This document shows, in pieces, positions 26,144 through 34,860 of a DNA stretch of 64,000 nt. The position numbers were made by a program, and so were the translations under genes. Origin of the DNA: Caldilineaceae bacterium. Its GTDB lineage: Bacteria; Chloroflexota; Anaerolineae; Caldilineales; Caldilineaceae. The stretch lies in assembly GCA_020634755.1 (NCBI GenBank), contig JACKBC010000028.1:24346-88345 (forward strand), read 5' to 3'. Below the pieces are notes generated by a model. That model was not told where the DNA came from and ran no database searches. It saw nothing but the letters and a program-made list of their open reading frames with translations. Within the stretch, counting starts at the first letter, position 1. Every line of letters starts with the position of its first letter.

Positions 26144-28744
26144 TTACGCCGAAAAATCGAGCCGCATGAGCTGATCGCCCTGGCGAATTTCCATCTGGTT
26201 GCTGCCCAGCGCCACCGTGCAATATGGATTTTCCATATGCTTGAAATTGGCAATTGGCATCTCGCGCTCATTGACCAGCAACGGACCCTCCCAGCCAAAA
26301 TCGATGGTTTCGCCACGCAGCGTATCGGCATGAACCGAACTCGCTTCCAGCGAAACATCAAGCGCCAGAATTTTCTCTTGAAATTGGGCAAAGCTGCCAT
26401 CCTGCGCCGCCCGCCCCATCATACAAAGCCATACATTCTGCGCACCATGCGACCGCAATTCTCGATAGGCATTTCTGCCGCGCGTAGCCTGCTGCACGCC
26501 GTGGGTGGCGGTTAAAGCCACATATCCTTCGCCCACGCGGGCAAAGGCCCAACCATCACGCAGCGTGGATTCGTCAAATGCGTAAGCCGGAAAATAAGCG
26601 TGGGTAAAGCCCAGCCAGTCTTCAGCGGGGAGCTGATGCACGGCGACTAAGACGTCTTTCCATTGGGCTACGCGCGGCAGAATGGCATTACCATGCCATG
26701 CATTAGGACGATGCGAACCGTCCTCGCTTACGCACGCGGGGTGATTGACAAAGATAACGGCATCTGGACCAAAAGTGGCTTGCCAGATGTGCTGCTGATA
26801 CCCGGACGCACCGGGCAGATAATCCTGAACCGAACAGAGCATATAATCGGGCGTTTTGTATGTAACCTTGTTGACTGCCCACTGTCCCTCCGCCAGATCG
26901 CACCACGGCTCTAGCTGGCCGGCGTGGTGCTCGCGGCTCCACATTTCATCAGGCAGATCGGTAGCAATATCGGCAATGATCAGCGGGAAGGTGTAGTTGG
27001 CGGCGCAAGCAATGCTCACCACGCCCAGAATGCGCTCGTTATAAATGCCCATGCCCCACAGCAGACGTGATATACCCGATGTTGGCTCCAGATAGCCGCT
27101 TTTGATATACGGTGTGTAAGTGCGCCCATGTGTCGAGCCAAATAGACCGCCATATGAATTGACCGCCAAAATCAGCAGCAGCTTGTCCAGCACAATGGCG
27201 GCCATTTCAGCCACTTCATCACTCTCGGCCAAGTCCACCAGATGGGTGAGCGCCAGGACATCTTCCTCAAAATAGGTGTTGGAATCCCATTCGCGGAAAC
27301 CGCCTGCCGCCCGCTTACGCAGCCAGGAGAGCGCCATGCGTTCGCCCTTTTCTCTGTGCCAGGCGCCGGGCTGATTGACGTTGGAAAACAAGTCATCCTC
27401 AAAAAGTTGGCCCGCTAAAATCTCGCAGGTGTGAAAGAGAATCTGATGGTTCTCCGACCAATAGCACATGGCGTCGTTGCCCGGTTCGTCCATCCAATAT
27501 TTAAAGTTGAGAATACAGTCTTGCAGCGGCTGACGCAGTTCATCGGGAAACTGGGGCTCTTCCCAGAAGCGATAGATCATGCCCAGCAGCCCAACCATAT
27601 AAAAATCGCTGCAATCGCTGCGGGCATTGATCGACTCGATCTGCGCCAGGATAGGTTCGGTTTTGACCAAGTCCCACCAGCCCAACGCCATTTTGGCGAT
27701 CTGGCTAAAGAGGCCGCTTTCGCGGCGGGCGGCGTCGCGCAGCGCCTCAATGCGGCGCGTGGCGTAGGCTTGCGGCGTATGCGCGTCCGGCGGCTGTGTG
27801 GCAAGTTGGTTCGTAACAAAGTGGTTATTGACTACGCGACATTCCAATACGCGCTGCACGCGCATGTTGCGCACATAATACGATTCCGGATCGGCCATGA
27901 GCACAATGTGATACGGCCCTTCGGGAAATTGATAGGCTTTGCCCAGGCGAACGCTCGAGAGCGGTTTCGCATTGGTGTGGCGCTCGGAATGAATGCGGCC
28001 ATCCGGCGTCTGCAGGCGGATGCAAATGTTCTGCTTAACCTCGACCGGCCACTCTATTGTCACCACCTCATCGCTGGTGAAAATATCGCGATCCAAATAG
28101 GCTTGGGCAAAGAGCGTTTCCAATTGCTGACGCAATTGCACCGGCTCAATATTGGTCGCCAATACCACCCGCCAATCGGGCGGGCAATCGGCAATTTGCA
28201 GCGCCATCACATTGGGGTTTTCGCGAATGGCCACGGTTTCAAAGCGCACCCAAAGTTGGTTGCGACCCGCATCAAAATGAGCAGCCAAAGAGACCGTGTG
28301 CGGTATCTGGTGGTGAAACTGATCGCAGCGCCCCACATGTTGGCCATTTAGCCACACATCCGCCGGGCCATTGGTGGTGAGTTGCAGCGCCACATCGGCG
28401 GCCTGGGCACACTCGACCTGCGCCGTCGCCCACACCGTCACGTGATGACAGGTGTGGTAAAACGCGCTCACATCCACAAAGTGATCATCATCGCAGATAA
28501 AGGCGCGCCAGGTTAATTCCTGTGGTTCGCGCTCATTATGCGCAAAGTTCACCTTTTCCAATTCCACAGGCACCCCAGCAATGCCCGGTTCGGCACAATA
28601 ATAATGCTGGGCAATATTGGTTTTAAGAGCGGCCCCTTCACCGCTAAACCGGGCGAGCTGTTCCACGGGCTGAGCCAAGGGACCGGCCACCAGCCAGTTG
28701 TGGACAAAGCCATTTATAAGAGAATACGTAATTTCTTGGGGCAT
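26144..28744 (-). CDS. Large protein with N-terminal jelly-roll and alpha/alpha-barrel features, possible carbohydrate-active enzyme
   Basis: Family not recognised. 866 residues, no signal peptide or membrane helix. The first 280 residues contain a beta-sandwich with the phrase WLNGQHVGRCDQFHH, typical of galactose-binding-like domains of glycosidases. From about 340 to 650 the sequence is helix-rich with many conserved-looking aromatic and acidic residues (MCYWSENHQILFHTCEILAG, REWDSNTYFEEDVLAL, SYGGLFGSTHGRTY), like an alpha/alpha toroid seen in polysaccharide lyases and unsaturated-glycoside hydrolases. The rest is beta-rich, as in lyase C-terminal domains. An intracellular glycosidase or lyase acting on imported oligosaccharide is plausible. 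The ATG at 28744 is the likely start; no strong ribosome site is visible. Confidence 0.75.
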   Translation of the reverse strand: MPQEITYSLINGFVHNWLVAGPLAQPVEQLARFSGEGAALKTNIAQHYYCAEPGIAGVPVELEKVNFAHNEREPQELTWRAFICDDDHFVDVSAFYHTCHHVTVWATAQVECAQAADVALQLTTNGPADVWLNGQHVGRCDQFHHQIPHTVSLAAHFDAGRNQLWVRFETVAIRENPNVMALQIADCPPDWRVVLATNIEPVQLRQQLETLFAQAYLDRDIFTSDEVVTIEWPVEVKQNICIRLQTPDGRIHSERHTNAKPLSSVRLGKAYQFPEGPYHIVLMADPESYYVRNMRVQRVLECRVVNNHFVTNQLATQPPDAHTPQAYATRRIEALRDAARRESGLFSQIAKMALGWWDLVKTEPILAQIESINARSDCSDFYMVGLLGMIYRFWEEPQFPDELRQPLQDCILNFKYWMDEPGNDAMCYWSENHQILFHTCEILAGQLFEDDLFSNVNQPGAWHREKGERMALSWLRKRAAGGFREWDSNTYFEEDVLALTHLVDLAESDEVAEMAAIVLDKLLLILAVNSYGGLFGSTHGRTYTPYIKSGYLEPTSGISRLLWGMGIYNERILGVVSIACAANYTFPLIIADIATDLPDEMWSREHHAGQLEPWCDLAEGQWAVNKVTYKTPDYMLCSVQDYLPGASGYQQHIWQATFGPDAVIFVNHPACVSEDGSHRPNAWHGNAILPRVAQWKDVLVAVHQLPAEDWLGFTHAYFPAYAFDESTLRDGWAFARVGEGYVALTATHGVQQATRGRNAYRELRSHGAQNVWLCMMGRAAQDGSFAQFQEKILALDVSLEASSVHADTLRGETIDFGWEGPLLVNEREMPIANFKHMENPYCTVALGSNQMEIRQGDQLMRLDFSA

Positions 28745-28764
28745 TATTTTCAATACTATCGGAT

Positions 28765-28868
28765 GGCTCTTTGGGGGTGGCCGCACATGTCCCCAGCACT
28801 TTCCACGAAATGCGTCGGGAAACAAAATCTAGTGTCGGGGACGTCATACCTTAAGCCCCCAAAGAGCC
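28765..28868. repeat. 104-bp element with perfect 13-bp inverted ends
   Basis: GGCTCTTTGGGGG (28765-28777) and CCCCCAAAGAGCC (28856-28868) are perfect inverted repeats. A second inner pair (GTCCCC...GCACT with AGTGTCGGGGAC) nests inside, so the whole could fold into one long hairpin. It starts 20 bases upstream of the 866-residue minus-strand gene. No relative was seen elsewhere in the window. Confidence 0.75.
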
Positions 28869-28935
28869 GTGCTTTTTGTAACACTGGTTAATTTGGGCAG
28901 CAGAACCATTTCTTACTGCAAAAGCTGTGTAAACC

Positions 28936-29069
28936 TAAGCTGTCTGAAAAGTCACAAGTGGGTCCAAAAATATTCCGGGAAAGGGCCCATTGCGCATGAT
29001 GTGACCAGGATTTCGTGGCCCTTTCCCGGCATGTGACACACCTCTACCACCTTTTCAGACCGCTTCTAA
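28936..29069. repeat. ~134-bp inverted-repeat element (GTCTGAAAAG ends)
   Basis: Ends TAAGCTGTCTGAAAAG (28936-28951) and CTTTTCAGACCGCTTCTAA (29051-29069) are inverted repeats with few mismatches. Inside is a perfect 13-bp stem, CCGGGAAAGGGCC (28975-28987) with GGCCCTTTCCCGG (29017-29029). The same end sequence (TTAGAAGCTGTCTGAAA) recurs at 63966. It lies between the 866-residue gene and the dioxygenase gene and looks like a non-autonomous mobile element. Confidence 0.7.
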
Positions 29070-29094
29070 AAAATTGGGGCCATCTGGACCCGAT

Positions 29095-29952
29095 TTAAAA
29101 CCGCTTGGCCTTCACCATCTCTTCATGCTCAGGCAGATAGGGCACGCCTTTAATGTCCCAAGAAGCGCGCCCCAACACGGCGTGAATGCCCATCAGTTGA
29201 CGACGGCGCGGCGTATTGGCCCAATCCACAATGACCTCTGGCGGCAAGCCATTGACCCACTTCTTCACCCAGAAGGGTTGATAGCCGTAGATCAGAATGC
29301 GGCGGTCACGGTTGCTCACATTGGCAGTGCCGGTGTGCCACAGCGTTACGTCCCACAAAATGGCGCTACCCGCCGTCCCCACAATCTTCTTCATACCGGG
29401 CATTTGCTCCAGTTTTTCATCCCGGAAATCATCGCGCGGCGGATCTTCGTCGCGCTTGTGGCTGCCCGGAACAATACTAAAGCAGCCCATGCTTTCATCC
29501 TGATCGTCCAAGAAATAGAAGACTTTGGCTTTGAGCACATATTGCGGATGGCGATAGGGCGGCCAATCGCGATGCCAGGCCGTGTGAGCATTGGTGCCTG
29601 CATGGTGACAATGGGCCACAATTTCCATGGTCTGCACGGTGGGGCCAATCACTTCTTCCACCAGCGGCATCATGCGTGGATTATCGGCTATATCCAGAAA
29701 AACGGTATCGTGCTCGTAGGGATTGCCCATGGTGTGCGCGTCGGGCCCGTGGCCATAACCGCCCTTAAAGACGCCACTTTGCACCATGTCGCGCCAGGCC
29801 TGTTCGGTGGCGGATTGAACTTTTTCATATGCGGCGCGCGCGCGGGCCAGCGTGTCGGCATCCAGCGCGTTGTCAATCAGAATATAGCCTTCTTCACGAA
29901 ATTGCGTAAGTTGCGCCGCGGTCATTTCCGCGGGCGAGATATCAGCAATCAT
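29095..29952 (-). CDS. Phytanoyl-CoA dioxygenase (PhyH) family Fe(II)/2-oxoglutarate oxygenase
   Basis: A 285-residue double-stranded beta-helix oxygenase. The iron facial triad is visible as H127-x-D129 (AWHRDWPPY) and H206 (LWHTG), with a downstream Arg suited to 2-oxoglutarate (NRDRRILIY). It would hydroxylate a small organic molecule or lipid; the substrate is unknown. It begins 12 bases after the stop of the substrate-binding protein gene, so it is the last gene of the transporter operon and its substrate may be the imported compound. Confidence 0.88.
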   Translation of the reverse strand: MIADISPAEMTAAQLTQFREEGYILIDNALDADTLARARAAYEKVQSATEQAWRDMVQSGVFKGGYGHGPDAHTMGNPYEHDTVFLDIADNPRMMPLVEEVIGPTVQTMEIVAHCHHAGTNAHTAWHRDWPPYRHPQYVLKAKVFYFLDDQDESMGCFSIVPGSHKRDEDPPRDDFRDEKLEQMPGMKKIVGTAGSAILWDVTLWHTGTANVSNRDRRILIYGYQPFWVKKWVNGLPPEVIVDWANTPRRRQLMGIHAVLGRASWDIKGVPYLPEHEEMVKAKRF

Positions 29953-29964
29953 TCATGTATCTCC

Positions 29965-31992
29965 TTATGCACTGTGTGCATCTGGGTTTTCCCAGTAAAG
30001 CTGCGCCGGGTTGACCAGCGATTCATCACGCGTGGCGTCTTGCAAAGCGTACCCTTCGGCCACGTTGCGCAGGTCATTATGGGCAATAATTGGGCCGGGT
30101 AATTCACCCAGAATACCCACAGCGGGCACTTGCTCGGCCCAAATGTCCATGATCTGGGCAAAATATTCGTTGCGTTTGGCCTCATCTGGCTCTACCAACG
30201 CTTGTCCCCAAATCTCCCAACTGGTCCACAGAAAGTGTCCTTCCGGCGGCGGCGCGCCATTGGGATCATCGCGGTTGCGATACCAACGGCCCCACGCGCC
30301 AGCCCACGGCCTATCGAGCAATTCGCCAATGTAATAATTTGAGTGTGAGAGGAAGGGCAAAATATCGTGACCAGCGCCCCACCAGGAAGCATCCATTTCG
30401 TTGGCCGCCCAACGCTCTTCATAAAGCGAGCGCTCCATGGATTTGTAGGTCGCTTTTACGCCAATGTCGGCCAGATACTTAGTCACCAAAATAGCGGCCT
30501 CGGCAGACGGCGCGCCCGGGGCGTCAATCCCCTCAATGACAAAGCTAATCGCCTCGCCGCTGCCGTCTGGCCAGACGCGCATCCCCTCGCCATTTTTCTC
30601 GCTGTAGCCAGCTTCATCCAACACCTGATTGGCCTGCTCAACATCATAAAATGCAAAGGCCTTGGTGGCCGCTTCGTGATATTGCGGCGAAATCGAACTG
30701 GGGCTCGCCTGACGCGGCGTCCCGAGCCCCTCATAGATAATCTCGTTAATGGCCGCTCGATCAACGCTCATGTTGAGCGCCGTGCGCACCTCGCGGTTCT
30801 GGAAGAACGCGGACAATCGCTCATTCTTGTTGGCATGGTTAATCGAGAGCGTATCGCCATTGGATGTGGGCCCAAGCAGGATCTGATAGTTGCCGGACTC
30901 TTCGTTCTCTTTGTAAAGCGTATAGTTGGCAATCTGAACGTGCCGCCCCTGGAAGTCAATTTCGCCGTTGATAATCCACAGATTGAAAACCTCATCCGTG
31001 TCAAAAAGCCGATGCTGAATGTGATCAATATAGGGCAACTGATTCCCCTCGGCATCTATCTGATGAAAATAGGGGTTGCGCTCCATGACGAAAAGCTCTT
31101 CGGAAAGCTGATTGACCGCGCGCCACGGACCCACCGTCGGCTTTTCGGGGTTCAAATACCAGCTGTCGCGATCCAAATAATATTGATCCCACCCATCAAA
31201 GCCCGCAGCATCGGATGCCGCCTGTAGTGCATCGGGATCATCGGTTGTCTCGGGCAAGAACTGCTGCATATAGTGCCCCGGTGTAAAGGGCTGCGAACGC
31301 GACATAAAGTCAATAAAGAGCGGTTTGGGATCTGCAAATTTAATTTGCACCGTGTATTGATCCGGCGTGCTCACTTCCATCAACACGCGGGGATCCCCGG
31401 TGGAAAAGTTGACCGGCGGCGCCGGCGTCAACGCCTCATTCTGCGCCACGTATTCATACCACCAGCTAAAAGCGCTGCTGTCAAATGGCGTGCCGTCGGA
31501 CCACTGCAACCCCTCGCGCAAATGCAGCGTAAACTCAGAAGCATCATCATTCTGCTCCCAAGACTCGAGCAAATCGGGCAGCTTATTGAGTTCCAGATCA
31601 TAGCGGATCAGGCTGCTATCTTGCACTTTAGAAGGCCCCCAACGGTCGGAAACGCCCTTAAACGCGCGACGCATGGTGCCGCCATAGCTCCCAATGGTGG
31701 ATGTCACCGTGACCACCGTGGGCGCCAGCGGCAACCGCTCGGCAACCGGCGGCAATGCCCCCTGAGCGACCAGATCCGCCAGCATGGGGGCTTCGTTATA
31801 TTGGGAGGGCGCGCTGGCGGCTTCACTGCCAGCTGGCGCCGCCGCTTCTTGGGCCGCGGGCGCGGCCTCTTGCACGGGCGCAGTGGGAGCCGGCGCGCCA
31901 CATGCCACCACGGCCACGCCCACGCCGGTCAGCGCGCTAAATTGCATAAATTGACGACGCGAAATGCGCCTACTGCTTTGCTCCTTTGCCAT
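29965..31992 (-). CDS. Oligopeptide-family ABC transporter substrate-binding lipoprotein (SBP 1)
   Basis: A 675-residue family 5 (Opp/Dpp type) substrate-binding protein. It has a Tat signal with the twin-Arg motif SRRQFMQFSAL, then a lipobox ending VVAC and an Ala/Pro/Glu linker. The mature protein shows the usual family 5 features (IRYDLELNKLPDLLESWE, FTLHLREGLQWSDGTPF, VDRAAINEIIYEGLG). It closely resembles the second binding protein at 35944-37956, sharing the segment YNEAPMLADLV just after the linker. Opp-type binding proteins also bind oligosaccharides in Thermotoga and related bacteria, so a peptide is not assured as substrate. The gene lies downstream of the permease and ATPase genes on the same strand. 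Confidence 0.92.
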   Translation of the reverse strand: MAKEQSSRRISRRQFMQFSALTGVGVAVVACGAPAPTAPVQEAAPAAQEAAAPAGSEAASAPSQYNEAPMLADLVAQGALPPVAERLPLAPTVVTVTSTIGSYGGTMRRAFKGVSDRWGPSKVQDSSLIRYDLELNKLPDLLESWEQNDDASEFTLHLREGLQWSDGTPFDSSAFSWWYEYVAQNEALTPAPPVNFSTGDPRVLMEVSTPDQYTVQIKFADPKPLFIDFMSRSQPFTPGHYMQQFLPETTDDPDALQAASDAAGFDGWDQYYLDRDSWYLNPEKPTVGPWRAVNQLSEELFVMERNPYFHQIDAEGNQLPYIDHIQHRLFDTDEVFNLWIINGEIDFQGRHVQIANYTLYKENEESGNYQILLGPTSNGDTLSINHANKNERLSAFFQNREVRTALNMSVDRAAINEIIYEGLGTPRQASPSSISPQYHEAATKAFAFYDVEQANQVLDEAGYSEKNGEGMRVWPDGSGEAISFVIEGIDAPGAPSAEAAILVTKYLADIGVKATYKSMERSLYEERWAANEMDASWWGAGHDILPFLSHSNYYIGELLDRPWAGAWGRWYRNRDDPNGAPPPEGHFLWTSWEIWGQALVEPDEAKRNEYFAQIMDIWAEQVPAVGILGELPGPIIAHNDLRNVAEGYALQDATRDESLVNPAQLYWENPDAHSA

Positions 31993-32022
31993 AACGTTCT
32001 CTCCTTTGGATTAGAATTTGTC

Positions 32023-32105
32023 AGCAGATCGCAACGGGCAGAAATAGGGGCGAGGTTACTAAACGGAGCCAATGCCCGAATCGTCCACACCGTTGCAGTG
32101 CACTG
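32023..32105. repeat. ~83-bp dispersed element, copy 2
   Basis: The most divergent copy of the element at 13342 and 32217. AGCAGATCGCAACGG, ATCG and CACACCGTTGC...CACTG align in order with the other two with at most one gap. It begins 31 bases upstream of the binding-protein start on the minus strand. Confidence 0.55.
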
Positions 32106-32216
32106 ATTATCAGTAGAAAGTCACTTTTTCAACATCCAACAATGCCATGCAAAACGAGAGCAACAATCTGCCAAATGGGCACAAAATTTCCTATACAGGA
32201 GACATGGGGAGTAATC

Positions 32217-32299
32217 ATTAGATCGCAACGGCAAGAGATAGCGTAGGATTCAACAATCGAAACCGACGCCTAGATCGCCAACACCGGTGCGGTGTAATG
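32217..32299. repeat. ~83-bp dispersed element, copy 3
   Basis: Aligns along its full length with copy 1 at 13342 (shared: TAGATC, CAACGGC, GATAG, GGATTCA, CAATCGA, ACCG, GCCT, AACACCG, GGTGTA). The ends, counting one more base each side, are CATTA / TAATG where copy 1 has CAGTA / TACTG, a compensating change that keeps pairing. The inner hairpin ACACC / GGTGT is perfect here. Confidence 0.65.
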
Positions 32300-32334
32300 T
32301 GAGTAAGTAGTCCAAGGACTTGGGGAGTTTGGGC

Positions 32335-33372
32335 CTACTCGTATAGGACGCAACGCACTTTATGCCCAGGCTCAACTTCCAAAAAAGGTGGGTCTTTCTC
32401 ATCGCAGACGCCTCTAATGGCGTGGCGACAGCGCGGATGAAACGGACAGCCTTTCGGAATCGAATAGGGATCCGGCACGGAACCGCGAATAGCCGATAGC
32501 GGGCCGCTTTTATCTTGCAGCGATTTGGCGCCCAACCGTGGAATTGAGCGCAGCAAGGCTTGGGTATAGGGGTGTTTGGGGCTGTAGAAGATGGTGTCTA
32601 CATCTGCCATTTCTACGGCCTGCCCCAAATACATGACGATCACGTAATCTACCATTTGGGCAATCACGCCCAGGTCATGGGTAATGAAGATAATGGCCAT
32701 GCCCAGCTCTTCCTGCAGGCTGCGCATGAGAGTGAGGATCTGCGCTTGCGTGGTCACATCCAGGGCGGTGGTCGGCTCATCGGCAATGAGCAGCGCCGGG
32801 TGACAGGAAAGCGCCATGGCAATCATGGCGCGCTGACGCATACCACCGGAGAGTTGGTGTGGGTAGCGGTCGATAATGCGCGCCGGCTGGGGCATATTTA
32901 CTTTAGTGAGAATATCGAGCGTTTGCTCGCGCGCCTCTTCTTCGCTTACGTTGCGATGCAGTCGAATGGCTTCCATGATCTGGTTGCCAATGGTATGGAC
33001 TGGACTCAGCGAGGTCATTGGCTCCTGAAAAACCATGGATATCTCACCGCCGCGGATGTTGCGAATCTCGGCGCCGCGGTGATCCAGCGACACCAGATCA
33101 ACCACCTCTTCGCCCATGCCGGCGCCATTCTGACGCCGCCGGTAGAGGATCTGCCCGTCTACAATCTTGCCGGGCGACGGTTCAATGCGCAAAATCGAAC
33201 GCGCCGTGATGGACTTGCCACAGCCACTTTCACCTACCAGGCCCACAGTTTGCCCGCGGGCGACGGTAAAGTCTACACCGTCCACGGCGCGCACCGTGCC
33301 TTGCTCTAAAAAGAAGTAGGTTTTCAAGTCGCGCACTTCGAGTAATGTTGAATCAAATGAGTTCATGGCCAT
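32335..33372 (-). CDS. Oligopeptide/dipeptide ABC transporter ATP-binding protein (DppD/OppD type)
   Basis: A 345-residue transport ATPase that powers the Opp-type importer. Walker A GESGCGKS, Q-loop region, signature LSGGMRQR, Walker B LLIADEPT followed by the D-loop TALD, and the switch His in ITHDLG are all intact. The C-terminal extension has the Cys/His pattern CPFHPRCRHAI typical of the OppD/OppF subfamily. It follows the permease genes. Its usual partner, the OppF-type ATPase at 39884-40951, is frameshifted. Confidence 0.95.
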   Translation of the reverse strand: MAMNSFDSTLLEVRDLKTYFFLEQGTVRAVDGVDFTVARGQTVGLVGESGCGKSITARSILRIEPSPGKIVDGQILYRRRQNGAGMGEEVVDLVSLDHRGAEIRNIRGGEISMVFQEPMTSLSPVHTIGNQIMEAIRLHRNVSEEEAREQTLDILTKVNMPQPARIIDRYPHQLSGGMRQRAMIAMALSCHPALLIADEPTTALDVTTQAQILTLMRSLQEELGMAIIFITHDLGVIAQMVDYVIVMYLGQAVEMADVDTIFYSPKHPYTQALLRSIPRLGAKSLQDKSGPLSAIRGSVPDPYSIPKGCPFHPRCRHAIRGVCDEKDPPFLEVEPGHKVRCVLYE

Positions 33373-33426
33373 AAAATTCTTATGCTTAGGTGAGATGTTA
33401 TACGATATTTTCAGTCGACTGATATT

Positions 33427-34632
33427 CTATTTCGAATAGGGATCTGCGGCGTCACGAATGCCATCGCCCAGGAAGTTAAAGGCCAACACCGTCAGCACGA
33501 CGGCCAGCGCCGGAATGAGCAGCCACGGCGCCAGCGCAACGGTCTTCACCTTTTGGGCATCTTGCAGCAGCACACCCCAACTAATGGCCGGCGGACGCAA
33601 CCCCAGCCCGATAAAGCTCAAACCGGTTTCGGAGAGGATGATGCCAGGAATGGATAGCGTCAGCGAGGCGATGATGTGGCTCAAAAAAGATGGCAGCATG
33701 TGACGCAGGATCACGCGCATTTCGCTGGAGCCGGAAAGGCGCGCCGCCATCACAAAATCTTCCTCGCGCAAGCTGAGGAAGCGGCCACGCACCACACGCG
33801 CCAGCCCCGTCCAGCCCACAAACGAAAGCAGAATCGTAATGCCAAAATAAAGACGCACGACCGGCCAGTCTGCCGGCAGGGCCGCGGCAAGCGCCATAAT
33901 CAGCGGAATCTCGGGAACCGAGCGGATAAACTCAATAATGCGTTGAATCACATTATCGGCTGTGCCGCCATAATAGCCGGAAATGCCGCCCAAGATGATG
34001 CCCAATATCAGGCTAATGACCACGGCGACCAGGCCGATTGTCAGCGAAATGCGGGCGCCAAAACAGATGCGCGTAAAGAGGTCGCGGGCGCCTTCATCCA
34101 CACCGAGCAAGAAAAACCCCTGTTCGCCAGCTTCAGGCCCCAGCCCAAAGAGGTGCTTTTGCGCCGGGAAAAGCCCCCACATTTCATATTCCGGCCCATT
34201 CACAAAAAAGCGAATGGGGTACTTTTCGCTGGTATCTTCGGCATAAATGCGCCGCAGCGTTTCTGGATCGCGTTCCTGAGCAATTTTGTAGACAAACGGG
34301 CGCTGGAAATTGCCTTCCTCATCAATAAAGTGCACGCGGGAAGGCGGCGCCAACTTATAGGATACAAACAGCTCGGACGGATGCGGGTCGGGATTGTAAG
34401 GCGCTACAAATTCGGCAAAGACGGCCACGAGATAGAGCAGCACAATGATTACGGCGCTGACCATGGCCATCCGATGTTTGCGAAACTTCCACCACATGAG
34501 CTGCCAGTATGAGGCAACAAAGATCTTTTCGTCTTCGGCCTTAAAACTGCCCTCATCAAACGGCTCGTCGTCGTGCCAATTATCCTGCTCTTCAATTTGG
34601 TCAAACCAGGTTTTTTCGGTTATTGATGCCAT
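33427..34632 (-). CDS. Oligopeptide-family ABC transporter permease (OppC/DppC type)
   Basis: A 401-residue inner-membrane permease. A hydrophilic N-terminal region of about 60 residues rich in Asp/Glu precedes the first helix (MVSAVIIVLLYLVAVFAEFV), typical of OppC. An outside loop of about 120 residues follows, then five helices with the coupling motif (MAARLSGSSEMRVILRHMLPSFL) that contacts the ATPase. The ATG at 34632 (MASITEKTW) is preferred; the in-frame ATG at 34671 adds residues from a repeat. REP-like palindromes separate it from the OppB gene. Confidence 0.93.
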   Translation of the reverse strand: MASITEKTWFDQIEEQDNWHDDEPFDEGSFKAEDEKIFVASYWQLMWWKFRKHRMAMVSAVIIVLLYLVAVFAEFVAPYNPDPHPSELFVSYKLAPPSRVHFIDEEGNFQRPFVYKIAQERDPETLRRIYAEDTSEKYPIRFFVNGPEYEMWGLFPAQKHLFGLGPEAGEQGFFLLGVDEGARDLFTRICFGARISLTIGLVAVVISLILGIILGGISGYYGGTADNVIQRIIEFIRSVPEIPLIMALAAALPADWPVVRLYFGITILLSFVGWTGLARVVRGRFLSLREEDFVMAARLSGSSEMRVILRHMLPSFLSHIIASLTLSIPGIILSETGLSFIGLGLRPPAISWGVLLQDAQKVKTVALAPWLLIPALAVVLTVLAFNFLGDGIRDAADPYSK

Positions 34633-34653
34633 TTTTGTTTCACTAAAGAATAT

Positions 34654-34680
34654 GTAGGTCAAGTTTCCCAACTTGACTAG
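34654..34680. repeat. REP-like palindrome, first exact 27-base copy
   Basis: A 27-base sequence starting GTAGGTCAAGTTTCCC and ending AACTTGACTAG; the arms GTCAAGTT and AACTTGAC pair. An identical copy is at 34802-34828. Confidence 0.85.
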
Positions 34681-34763
34681 TTGTCTGGCCGCTTAATTTT
34701 TAAAAATCCCGTATGACTTTTGCTTGAGTTGTGATTGCTAAAAGTTAAATATTCGCGGCACTA

Positions 34764-34854
34764 AGAACAACTTGGAAAGTTGTTCTACAGCTGTCAATGT
34801 GGTAGGTCAAGTTTCCCAACTTGACTAGGGGCAACTTGGAGAGTTGTCCTACAA
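34764..34854. repeat. Cluster of three REP-like palindromes
   Basis: Three related palindromes: AGAACAACTTGG with AAAGTTGTTCT (34764-34787), the second exact 27-base copy (34802-34828), and GGCAACTTGG with AGAGTTGTCC (34829-34850). All have a core of CAACTT and AAGTTG arms about three bases apart. They fill the gap between the two permease genes and may protect or process the mRNA there. Confidence 0.8.
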
Positions 34855-34860
34855 CATTAC

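Noticed and set aside
29074..30102. 342-codon plus-strand frame across the dioxygenase and binding-protein ends
   Set aside because: Spans two genes on the opposite strand and has no motif or start signal.
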